Origin: Desulfurivibrio alkaliphilus
GTDB taxonomy: Bacteria > Desulfobacterota > Desulfobulbia > Desulfobulbales > Desulfurivibrionaceae
Length of the DNA: 7,629 nucleotides
NCBI GenBank assembly: GCA_011048585.1
Contig: DSDS01000190.1
Span: 1-7,629, forward strand
Direction of reading: 5' to 3'
Part shown: positions 1-6,230 of the stretch, one piece after another
How the letters are laid out: every line of letters begins with the position of its first letter
Numbering within the stretch: position 1 is the first letter of the stretch
The notes under the pieces: model-generated
Databases searched by the model: none
What the model was told of the DNA's origin: nothing
What the model saw: only the letters and a program-made list of their open reading frames with translations
Made by a program: the position numbers and the translations under genes

Positions 1-278
1 GGGTGGAGCAGTGTTACAGTGCCGAAGGGTACCACGATCCCCGGCCCATGGAGGTGGGGATGTTTCTGCGGCGCGGGTGCCCCAAAAGCCTTTACCGGCC
101 GGGCAGCAGCACCGATATTCTGCTCTTTCAGCCCCGCCGGATCGAGTTTGCTCCCGATCTGCTCGGGCAGCGGCGGCGCCATGATCTCCACAGCGGCTAC
201 TCTCCGTGGCTTGGTCTTCCGCTGCCGGAAGTAGATGTCCGGGTCCGCTCTCTGCTGGCCAGGAGGAGAAGAGGATGA
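1..278 (+). CDS. Phosphatidylserine decarboxylase-like protein, C-terminal part (5' truncated by window edge)
   Basis: This is the C-terminal 91 codons of a gene that starts outside the window; the first full codon is at base 3 and the stop is TGA 276-278. The segment EVGMF, followed after a short insertion by RPGSSTDILLFQ and then a basic stretch and DLL, resembles the end of the phosphatidylserine decarboxylase family. In that family a G-S-[ST] tripeptide is the self-cleavage site that creates the pyruvoyl group, and a hydrophobic ILLF-type strand follows. Here the candidate site is the GSS within RPGSST. The closing PLPEVDVRVRSLLA segment also fits my memory of deltaproteobacterial members. 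If right, the enzyme makes phosphatidylethanolamine from phosphatidylserine at the inner membrane. The next gene, also a membrane-lipid type, starts inside its stop codon (ATGA), so the two are probably translationally coupled. The extra residues between EVGMF and GSS are unlike E. coli Psd, and only the tail is visible, so the family call is moderate; that this frame is coding is more certain. Confidence 0.55.
   Translation, partial: VEQCYSAEGYHDPRPMEVGMFLRRGCPKSLYRPGSSTDILLFQPRRIEFAPDLLGQRRRHDLHSGYSPWLGLPLPEVDVRVRSLLARRRRG
261..268 (+). promoter_or_regulatory. Shine-Dalgarno for the Lgt-like gene
   Basis: AGGAGGAG lies six bases before ATG 275 and inside the last codons of the upstream gene. 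It decides the start of the Lgt-like gene: the same frame is open back to an ATG at 206, but that one has no such site and would add 23 residues that look like out-of-frame coding sequence. Confidence 0.8.
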
Positions 279-991
279 ACAACATGCTTCTGGTGATTGG
301 GCTGGCCCTGGTCCTGAACCCCTTGCTCTGGCTCTATAATTACCGGATTGCCCCCCCTGGCGCCGAGCTGGCCATCCTGCCGGTTTTGGCTGCCCTGGTG
401 GTGGCTTTCATCATCGGTGAGGGGGTGGGCCGGATGGCTTGCCTGAGTTTCGGCTGTTGCTACGGCAAGCCCTTGAGTCGGCTGGGGCCACGGCAGCAGC
501 GTCTTTTGGCGCCCTTTGCCTGCGTCTATGCCGGGGAGAACAAAAAAAATGCCTATGCCGACAATCTGGCCGGAGTCCCGGTCGTTCCCATCCAACTGCT
601 TACCTCCCTGCTGTACGTCAACGTGGGGCTGCTGGCCTTCTCTCTCTTTCTGTTCGGTTATTTTGGCGCGGCTTTCGCTCTGGCCGCCATCTTCTCCCTG
701 GGCTGGCGGGTGATCTCCGAACAGTTCCGGGCCGATTATCGAGGAGGCGGGAAGTTCAGCGCCTACCAGCTGGTCAACCTGTTCAATATCGTCTTCTGTC
801 TGTTCCTGCTCCAGTGGCTTCCCGCCTCCCCCGACGCGGCGGTGCGCCTGGGGGAGGGCGCGGCGGCCCTTTGGCACCCGGGAGTGCTGCTTTTTCTCCA
901 GCTGATCTGGATTCTGCTCCTGCTCTATTTCGGGATCAGCCGGGTTACCGGGGTGAGAATGGAATTTAATGTTCGGTGGGAGCGGATATAG
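275..991 (+). CDS. Short Lgt-like (prolipoprotein diacylglyceryl transferase family) integral membrane protein
   Basis: A 238-residue, strongly hydrophobic protein with about five or six predicted membrane segments (roughly 4-20, 31-49, 105-145 as one or two, 163-181, 205-221). Three landmarks match the Lgt family in order: GRMACLSFGCCYGKP (52-66), matching the family's G-R-x-x-x-F-x-x-G loop in its cysteine-rich GCCYG version; VPIQLLTS (104-111), matching the HPTQLYE region; and RVISEQFRADYRGG (145-158), matching the R-F-x-x-E-x-x-R-x-D segment. Typical Lgt is about 260-290 residues with the GR loop near residue 140. Here it is at 52, so the N-terminal part is absent, and the HGG motif whose His is important in E. 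coli Lgt is not seen; its place holds APPGAEL. It may therefore be a relative with another substrate rather than the true lipoprotein enzyme. It starts in ATGA overlap with the decarboxylase-like gene. An A8 run (542-549) lies in the loop after the GR motif. Family membership is fairly sure; enzymatic function is not. Confidence 0.7.
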   Translation: MNNMLLVIGLALVLNPLLWLYNYRIAPPGAELAILPVLAALVVAFIIGEGVGRMACLSFGCCYGKPLSRLGPRQQRLLAPFACVYAGENKKNAYADNLAGVPVVPIQLLTSLLYVNVGLLAFSLFLFGYFGAAFALAAIFSLGWRVISEQFRADYRGGGKFSAYQLVNLFNIVFCLFLLQWLPASPDAAVRLGEGAAALWHPGVLLFLQLIWILLLLYFGISRVTGVRMEFNVRWERI

Positions 992-995
992 ACCC

Positions 996-3182
996 ATGGA
1001 TAAAAATATCGACCACAGCGATGGCCGTCCCTTTGACCTGCAATTGGCGGTGGCGCTTTCTCCGGCGGACAGATTGCGCCGGGGAGGGCGGATCAACCCC
1101 AGGTCGATTGTCAGCGCCCTGGAGGTAAGCAAAGCGCCGTTCATGATGCAGGTCATGCGGGTCCGGGGGCAATTCATAAGAGGCGGCAATGAGGAGCGGT
1201 ACCCCAGGGGAGCGGCCGGTTCACCGGATAATGATGACGGCGAGTTGGGCCAACTTCTTTCCGACTTGAGTGATCTGCGGGTTTGGATCCTGCGGCGGAG
1301 CGCCCACTCCCGCCACTCCTTGGCGGCCAGGGGGGAAAGGGTCGCGCCCGAGGATCTGGCCAGCATTGCCAACCTGCGCCACTACCTGGCCTTTCGCTCC
1401 CGCGATCTGCGGCCCTTGCAGGATCGACTTTCGCGACTGGGCTGCTCATCGCTGGGGCGCTCGGAGGCCCACGTGATCGACGCCGTTGAGCGGGTCCTTA
1501 ACCTCTTGCGGCGGATCCTGTTGCCCCAGGCGCCGATCATCGGTTTAAGCGGCCAGGCCGTGGATCGCCGCCGGGGTTATGAGTTGCTGGCCCGCAACAC
1601 CGATCGCCTGCTCGGACCGGAGCCGGCGGGCCGAGTGGTGAGAATCATGGTGACCATGCCCTCGGAGGCAGCCGATGATTACGGGCTGGTCCGCCAATTG
1701 GCGGTGCTGGGAATGGACGTGGCCCGGATCAATTGCGCCCACGACCACCCGGAGGCCTGGTTGCGGATGATCGGCAATATTCGTAAGGCTGCCGCGGAAT
1801 CGGGTCGTTCGATCACCATCGCCGCCGATCTGGCCGGCCACAAGATTCGGACCGGAGAACTGGAGCGGGAAGTGGGTGTGCTCCATCTTACTCCCCGCCG
1901 CGACCGTTTGGGACGGGTACTCTCTCCGGCCCGGCTGCGGTTGCTTAAGGGCGGGGTCGGGATAGGCGATCCCGCCCCCGGTCTTCCCGTGCAGCAGGCG
2001 GTTTTGGCCTGGGACCGGGAGCCGGGGCCGGAACTTGAGCCCGGCGACCGCCTCAGCTTTATCGATTCCCGGGGTGCCCGGCGAACGGCTCTGGTCGATC
2101 AGGTGGATGCCGAAGGGGTCTGGGTGACCCTGCACCAGGCCACCTACCTGATCAACGGCCTGAGCTTCCTGCTCCGGCGTGACGCCGGACAAACCGACCA
2201 CCAGGTTGACGAGTGGGGCGGCAGCTTCGTCGGGATCCCCGACCAGCCGGTAAGCATCCGCCTGCGCTGCACCGACCGGTTGCTGCTGACCCGGGAGCCC
2301 TTGCCCGGCCGGGAGGAACTCCGCAACGACAATGGCTTTCCCGTCGCTCCGGCCCGGATCGCCTGTACCATGCCTCGGGTTTTTGATGTTTTGCGGGTTG
2401 GACAGGCGGTTTGGATTGACGACGGCAAGTTTGGGGCCAAGGTTATCGAGATCGGTGAAGAGGGGGCGCTGCTGGAGATAACCGATTGCCGACCGGGCGG
2501 GGCCCGACTCCAGTCGGATAAGGGCCTCAACTTCCCGGGACTGGAGTTGGGGTTGCCGGGGCTGGCCCATCATGATCTGGCCGCCCTCAAGGTTTTGGCG
2601 GGCCAGGTGGATATTATCAATTACTCCTTCGTTGAAACCGGGAGACAGGTGGGTGAGCTGCTGACGGTTCTCAGGCAGTTGGGGGCTGAGGATACCGGGA
2701 TTGTCGCCAAGATCGAAACCGCCCGGGCCTTCAACAACCTGGCTGAAATCGCCCTGGCGGCCATGGGCCGGGCCCCTTTCGGGATCATGATCGCCCGGGG
2801 CGATTTGGCGGTGGAGGTTGGTCCAGAGCGGCTGGCCGAAGTCCAGGAAGAGATTCTCTGGCTGGCCGAGGCGGCTCACCTGCCGGTGGTTTGGGCCACC
2901 CAGGTACTCGAGACCATGGTCAAAAAGGGGGTGATCTCCCGCCCGGAACTGACCGACGCGGCCATGGCCGAACGGGCCGAGTGTGTGATGCTCAACAAGG
3001 GGCCGTTTATTGAGAAGGCGCTGAAGAGCCTGCACGACATTCTCAGCCGGATGCGAGAGCATCAACGCAAGAAAAGCTCCAGACTAAGAGCCCTGTGCTG
3101 GGGGCGAAGCCATTTTAACGTTGGCGAGCCCCTCAAACCGCCGTCTTCGGAGGATCTTTTTACCCGCTCGGCTCCGTCGTGA
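996..3182 (+). CDS. Pyruvate kinase-like protein with helical N-terminal domain
   Basis: Numbered from ATG 996 the protein has 728 residues. Residues 1-80 are polar and basic without recognisable motifs; about 82-172 look helical (LRHYLAFRSRDLRPLQDRL, then LGRSEAHV), a domain I associate with this PK-like subgroup. The PK barrel follows: VTMPSEAADDY (219-229), ARINCAH (243-249), ADLAGHKIRTG (277-287), a long B-domain-like region (about 300-460), KIETA (572-576), IMIARGD (597-603), ATQVLETM (634-641), LTDAAMAERAECVMLNKGP (652-670). Retained are the KIE and ARGD residues that bind Mg and PEP, the catalytic-region Thr in ATQ, and the Arg and Asn of RxN. Changed are the classic NFSH (here NCAH), DTKG (here DLAG) and MLSGE (here MLNKG). 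The PK C-terminal regulatory domain is absent; the protein ends in a short basic tail. Canonical pyruvate kinase activity is thus doubtful; the subgroup recurs in bacteria and its reaction is unknown to me. Start is uncertain: ATG 969 (overlapping the previous gene) and ATGs at 1143, 1146 and 1155 are in frame, and none has a good Shine-Dalgarno. It begins 4 bases after the Lgt-like stop. Confidence 0.8.
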   Translation: MDKNIDHSDGRPFDLQLAVALSPADRLRRGGRINPRSIVSALEVSKAPFMMQVMRVRGQFIRGGNEERYPRGAAGSPDNDDGELGQLLSDLSDLRVWILRRSAHSRHSLAARGERVAPEDLASIANLRHYLAFRSRDLRPLQDRLSRLGCSSLGRSEAHVIDAVERVLNLLRRILLPQAPIIGLSGQAVDRRRGYELLARNTDRLLGPEPAGRVVRIMVTMPSEAADDYGLVRQLAVLGMDVARINCAHDHPEAWLRMIGNIRKAAAESGRSITIAADLAGHKIRTGELEREVGVLHLTPRRDRLGRVLSPARLRLLKGGVGIGDPAPGLPVQQAVLAWDREPGPELEPGDRLSFIDSRGARRTALVDQVDAEGVWVTLHQATYLINGLSFLLRRDAGQTDHQVDEWGGSFVGIPDQPVSIRLRCTDRLLLTREPLPGREELRNDNGFPVAPARIACTMPRVFDVLRVGQAVWIDDGKFGAKVIEIGEEGALLEITDCRPGGARLQSDKGLNFPGLELGLPGLAHHDLAALKVLAGQVDIINYSFVETGRQVGELLTVLRQLGAEDTGIVAKIETARAFNNLAEIALAAMGRAPFGIMIARGDLAVEVGPERLAEVQEEILWLAEAAHLPVVWATQVLETMVKKGVISRPELTDAAMAERAECVMLNKGPFIEKALKSLHDILSRMREHQRKKSSRLRALCWGRSHFNVGEPLKPPSSEDLFTRSAPS

Positions 3183-3196
3183 CGGCAAACCCGCCA

Positions 3197-3203
3197 AGGA
3201 GGG
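3197..3203 (+). promoter_or_regulatory. Strong Shine-Dalgarno for the PIN-PhoH gene
   Basis: AAGGAGGG lies three to five bases before ATG 3207, in the 24-base gap after the PK-like gene. It is the best ribosome-binding site in the window and fixes this start. Confidence 0.8.
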
Positions 3204-3206
3204 ACT

Positions 3207-4535
3207 ATGACCGCTGGAAAAAGCAGGAAAATCTTCGTGCTCGATACCAATGTCATTCTCCACGACAGCAGCTGCATCTACCAGTTTGCGGAGCATGACG
3301 TCGTGGTGCCCATTCCGGTTCTGGAGGAACTGGATAATTTCAAAAAGGGCAACCAGTCGGTCAACTTTCACGCCCGGGAATTCGCCCGCGCCCTTGACGA
3401 GCTGAGCGGCGACAAGCTTTTCAATGGTGGGGTCAGAATCGGCGATGGTCAGGGGGTGATCCAGGTCAAACTGGAGCGGCCCATGCACGAAGACCTGGCG
3501 GACAATTTCAGTTGCAAGCCCGACCATCGGATTCTCAACATTGCCTATTGCCTGGCTCGGGAGCGAAGCGGCCGGGAGGTGGTGCTGGTCAGCAAGGATG
3601 TCAACCTGCGGATGAAGGCCAAGGCCGTGGGGATTCTGGCCGAGGACTACAAAACCGACCAGGTCAAGGATGTCAACACCCTCTATCGGGGCCACCGCCT
3701 GGAAGAGGGGGTGGCGGAAGATGTTTTTGCCGGGCTTTATAACGGCAGCAGCGATTTTCCCGTGGAGCGGTTGCCTCTGGGCCGTCAGCTTTGCGTCAAT
3801 GAATATCTGGTGCTGCGCAACGAAAATCGTTCAGCCCTGGGATTTTATGACGTGGCCTCCGGGGCGGTGCGACGGGTGGACAAGCTGATTTCCTATGGGG
3901 TCACCCCCCGTAACGCCGAGCAGACCTTCGCCATGGATGCCTTGTGTAACTCCGAAATCCCCCTGGTGACCATCACCGGCAAGGCCGGGACCGGCAAAAC
4001 CCTGCTGGCCCTGGCCGCGGCCCTGCGCGAGCGCGGCCATTTTCGTCAGATTTTCATGGCTCGGCCGGTGGTGCCTTTAAGCAGCAAGGATATCGGCTAT
4101 CTGCCCGGAGACATCGAAGCCAAGCTCGACCCCTACATGCAGCCCCTTTATGACAACCTGGGGGTGATGCAACTGGCGGAGAAGAGCCAGTCCGGGGGGC
4201 GGCCCATCGCCGAACTGCTGGAGGAAAAGAAACTGGTGGTTGCCCCTCTGGCCTACATTCGGGGTCGCTCCCTGGTCAAAATTTTTTTTATTGTCGATGA
4301 GGCCCAGAACCTGACCCCCCACGAGATCAAGACCATCATCACCCGGGCCGGCGAAGGCACCAAGGTGGTCTTCACCGGCGATATTTTTCAGATCGATCAT
4401 CCCTATCTGGACAGCCACACCAACGGCCTGAGCTACCTGATCGAAAAGATGCAGGGGCAGCGGCTTTATGCCCATATCAACCTGGAGAAGGGGGAACGCT
4501 CCGAGCTGGCCGAGCTGGCCAGCAATCTCCTCTGA
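3207..4535 (+). CDS. PIN domain-PhoH ATPase fusion (PhoH2-type RNase/RNA helicase)
   Basis: This 442-residue protein has the full length and order of the PIN-PhoH fusion family. The N-terminal PIN nuclease domain (about 8-145) shows FVLDTNVIL with Asp13, PVLEELDNFKKG with acidic 40-41, PDHRIL with Asp106 and VSKDVNLR with Asp131, which together supply the acidic metal-binding set. After a linker (about 160-235) comes the PhoH P-loop ATPase: Walker A GKAGTGKT (258-265), ARPVVPL (285-291), GYLPGD (297-302), PLAYIRGRSL (347-356), Walker B IFFIVDEAQN with Asp364 and Glu365, and TGDIFQID (390-397). The C-terminus has the expected acidic NLEKGERSELAELA. Known members (mycobacterial PhoH2) act as RNA-unwinding ribonucleases, so a cytoplasmic role in RNA turnover is the likely function. 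No PhoAT-like antitoxin gene precedes it; its neighbour is the PK-like gene, from which it is 24 bases away, so co-transcription is likely. A T8 run (4282-4289) encodes the start of Walker B. All key residues are present. Confidence is high for family, moderate for biochemical role. Confidence 0.93.
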   Translation: MTAGKSRKIFVLDTNVILHDSSCIYQFAEHDVVVPIPVLEELDNFKKGNQSVNFHAREFARALDELSGDKLFNGGVRIGDGQGVIQVKLERPMHEDLADNFSCKPDHRILNIAYCLARERSGREVVLVSKDVNLRMKAKAVGILAEDYKTDQVKDVNTLYRGHRLEEGVAEDVFAGLYNGSSDFPVERLPLGRQLCVNEYLVLRNENRSALGFYDVASGAVRRVDKLISYGVTPRNAEQTFAMDALCNSEIPLVTITGKAGTGKTLLALAAALRERGHFRQIFMARPVVPLSSKDIGYLPGDIEAKLDPYMQPLYDNLGVMQLAEKSQSGGRPIAELLEEKKLVVAPLAYIRGRSLVKIFFIVDEAQNLTPHEIKTIITRAGEGTKVVFTGDIFQIDHPYLDSHTNGLSYLIEKMQGQRLYAHINLEKGERSELAELASNLL

Positions 4536-4589
4536 GTCCGGGAAGATTAATATATGCCACGACCGAGCTGCCCGGCCGTTCGATTTCGA

Positions 4590-4618
4590 TTGACATCCCT
4601 GCCGGATCTGACTTGACT
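4590..4618 (+). promoter_or_regulatory. Weak candidate sigma70-type promoter before the CHAD gene
   Basis: In the 91-base gap 4536-4626, a perfect TTGACA (-35) at 4590-4595 is followed after 17 bases by TTGACT (4613-4618), which matches only three of six -10 bases and lacks the key A at position 2. Transcription from it would begin about 4625, right at the ATG at 4627, which has no Shine-Dalgarno. The rest of the gap shows no terminator-like hairpin with a T run. Low confidence; a chance match is quite possible. Confidence 0.2.
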
Positions 4619-4626
4619 GTCTGGTT

Positions 4627-6228
4627 ATGAACAAGCTGAAAAACGCCAAGGAATTTCTGGTTACCCCCGACTTAGCCCCGGAATATCTGCCGGAAGAGAT
4701 GTCCAGGCTGGGCTACCGGGTGACTGAGGAGCGGCCTTCAATCAGCAAGAGCCGCCTCTTTGACACCTTCGACTGGCGGCTGCTCGGCAGCGGTTTGCTT
4801 CTGGCCCGGGGGCGGGACGGTTATCAACTTTATGGTGCCGATGACGGCCGGGAGTTCGGCCGCGCTCCGGGCAAGGGGGGCGGCCATAAATTCAGTCATG
4901 ATTTCCCCGCCGGCCCCCTGCGGGAGGCCCTGACTCCGGTGATCGCCATGCGGGCGCTGCTGCCCCTGCTTGATCTGCGCGCCCGCAGCCGGTGCTGGGA
5001 AATTCGTAACCGTGACGACAAGCTGGTTTTACGCTGCCGTTGGCGGCAACTGGAGGTCCGCCGGGTTGCCTGGCGCTCCGATCCCCATCCTCGCCCGGCG
5101 AAAGGGGGGGCGGCGCCGGAGCCCCTGCACACCCTGGTCCTGGAACCCGTTACCGGTTATCGCAAACCGGAGCGCGAGGCGTTGGCGACTCTGGAGCCAC
5201 TTAATCTGTCCCCGGTGAGCCGGTTGGCGGCCCATCTTTACCGCCATGTCGGTTTCGACCTGGAAGCGGGGAAGAAGACAGTTCCCCAACTGGGACCGGA
5301 TTGGCCGGCGGCCAAGGCGGCCCTGGAGATCCTGCGCCATCAGTACCGGGTGATGCGTCTCAACGAAGCGGGAATTATCGCCGATCTGGACAGTGAGTTT
5401 CTCCACGATTTCCGGGTGGCCCTGCGCCGCAGCCGAGCGGCCATGTCCCGGATCAAAAAAGTTCTGCCCGCTTCCGCCAAGCACTTTCGTTCCCAGTTGG
5501 CCGACCTGGCCAGAAGGAGCAACCGTCTGCGCGATCTTGATGTTTACCTGCTGCAAAGGGAGGAGTACCGGCAGATGCTGCCCGCCTGCCTCCAGGAGGG
5601 CCTGGAACCAATTTTTTCGGTGCTGGCCGAGGAGCGGGGGCGGGAGTTCAAAAAGCTGGCGCGCTGGATGAAGGGCGCCGAATATCGCCGGATCATGGCC
5701 AAGTGGGGTCAATTCCTGGCCAGCTACGAGCCTTGGCAAGCGGAGGATGGTGTCGCCGTGCCGGCCAACGCCCTGGCTCCGGTTCTGCCCTTGGCGGAAG
5801 AGGCGATCGCCGCCGCCTGTCTCCGGCTGCTGGAACATGGCCGGGCCATCGGGCCGGACTCCCCCGACGAGGCCTTGCACGCCCTGCGGCTGGATTGTAA
5901 AAAACTGCGTTATCTTTTTGAGTTCTTTGCCACCCTCTTTCCTTCGGAGGAGATCACCCCCCTGATCAACCGAACCAAGAAGCTGCAGGACAACCTGGGC
6001 GCGTTCAATGATTTTTTCGTTCAACAGGAGGCCCTGCGGCACTTTTTGGCCGCTCTGGGTCGGGGCGGGACCAAGCATGCTGCCGGGCTCGCCGCGGCGG
6101 CGGCGGCCATCGGCGGCCTGATCACCCGGCTCAGCCGGGAGCAGGGTCGGGTGCGTCGGGATTTCGCCAAAACCTTCAAGGCGTTCGAGGGTTGCGGTAA
6201 TCGTAAAAAATTCTGCCCGGAAGAGTGA
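4627..6228 (+). CDS. CHAD domain protein with degenerate CYTH-like N-terminus
   Basis: A 533-residue protein in two parts. Residues 1 to about 205 look like a divergent CYTH (triphosphate tunnel) domain: EFLV at 9-12 sits where EXEXK is expected but does not match it, RLFDTFDWRLLGSGLLLARG (43-62) fits the family's Y-x-D-T-x-D-x-x-L-x-x-x-G-x-x-L-R segment, and LVLEPVTGYRKPE (170-182) is an output-strand-like end. Residues about 222-515 are CHAD: EFLHDFRVALRRSRAAM (257-273) with His260 and Arg263, 267, 268; RLRDLDVYLL (300-309); LHALRLDCKKLRYLFEFF (417-434); and LQDNLGAFNDF (453-463). CHAD proteins are all-helical, rich in basic surface residues, and bind inorganic polyphosphate; CYTH-CHAD relatives may hydrolyse polyphosphates, but with the EXEXK motif lost here that activity is doubtful. 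ATG 4627 is the first start after an in-frame TGA (4609-4611), though no Shine-Dalgarno precedes it. Its stop overlaps a possible GTG start of the ParA gene, so the two are tightly linked. CHAD call is firm; CYTH call is moderate. Confidence 0.87.
   Translation: MNKLKNAKEFLVTPDLAPEYLPEEMSRLGYRVTEERPSISKSRLFDTFDWRLLGSGLLLARGRDGYQLYGADDGREFGRAPGKGGGHKFSHDFPAGPLREALTPVIAMRALLPLLDLRARSRCWEIRNRDDKLVLRCRWRQLEVRRVAWRSDPHPRPAKGGAAPEPLHTLVLEPVTGYRKPEREALATLEPLNLSPVSRLAAHLYRHVGFDLEAGKKTVPQLGPDWPAAKAALEILRHQYRVMRLNEAGIIADLDSEFLHDFRVALRRSRAAMSRIKKVLPASAKHFRSQLADLARRSNRLRDLDVYLLQREEYRQMLPACLQEGLEPIFSVLAEERGREFKKLARWMKGAEYRRIMAKWGQFLASYEPWQAEDGVAVPANALAPVLPLAEEAIAAACLRLLEHGRAIGPDSPDEALHALRLDCKKLRYLFEFFATLFPSEEITPLINRTKKLQDNLGAFNDFFVQQEALRHFLAALGRGGTKHAAGLAAAAAAIGGLITRLSREQGRVRRDFAKTFKAFEGCGNRKKFCPEE
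6219..6225 (+). promoter_or_regulatory. Shine-Dalgarno deciding the ParA start
   Basis: GGAAGAG sits five bases before ATG 6231 and inside the last codons of the CHAD gene. The alternative in-frame GTG at 6225 would overlap this site, so ATG 6231 is preferred. Confidence 0.55.
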
Positions 6229-6230
6229 CC

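Noticed and set aside
206..274. Upstream in-frame start (ATG 206) for the Lgt-like gene
   Set aside because: No Shine-Dalgarno there, the added residues are hydrophilic, and they lie fully inside the decarboxylase-like gene; ATG 275 has an excellent site.
197..1372. 391-codon open frame on the minus strand
   Set aside because: It runs opposite the Lgt-like gene and the PK-like N-terminus; the translation is Gln/Pro/Gly-rich without motifs, as expected for the antisense of GC-rich coding sequence.
1545..3065. 506-codon open frame on the minus strand
   Set aside because: Antisense shadow of the PK-like barrel, whose own strand carries clear family motifs throughout.
3174..3185. CCGTC-GT-GACGG inverted repeat over the PK-like stop codon
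   Set aside because: Loop of two bases, short stem, no following T run; not a credible terminator or operator.
3207..4535. PhoH-PIN as a toxin-antitoxin module
   Set aside because: No small antitoxin gene overlaps or precedes it; the upstream neighbour is the large PK-like gene.
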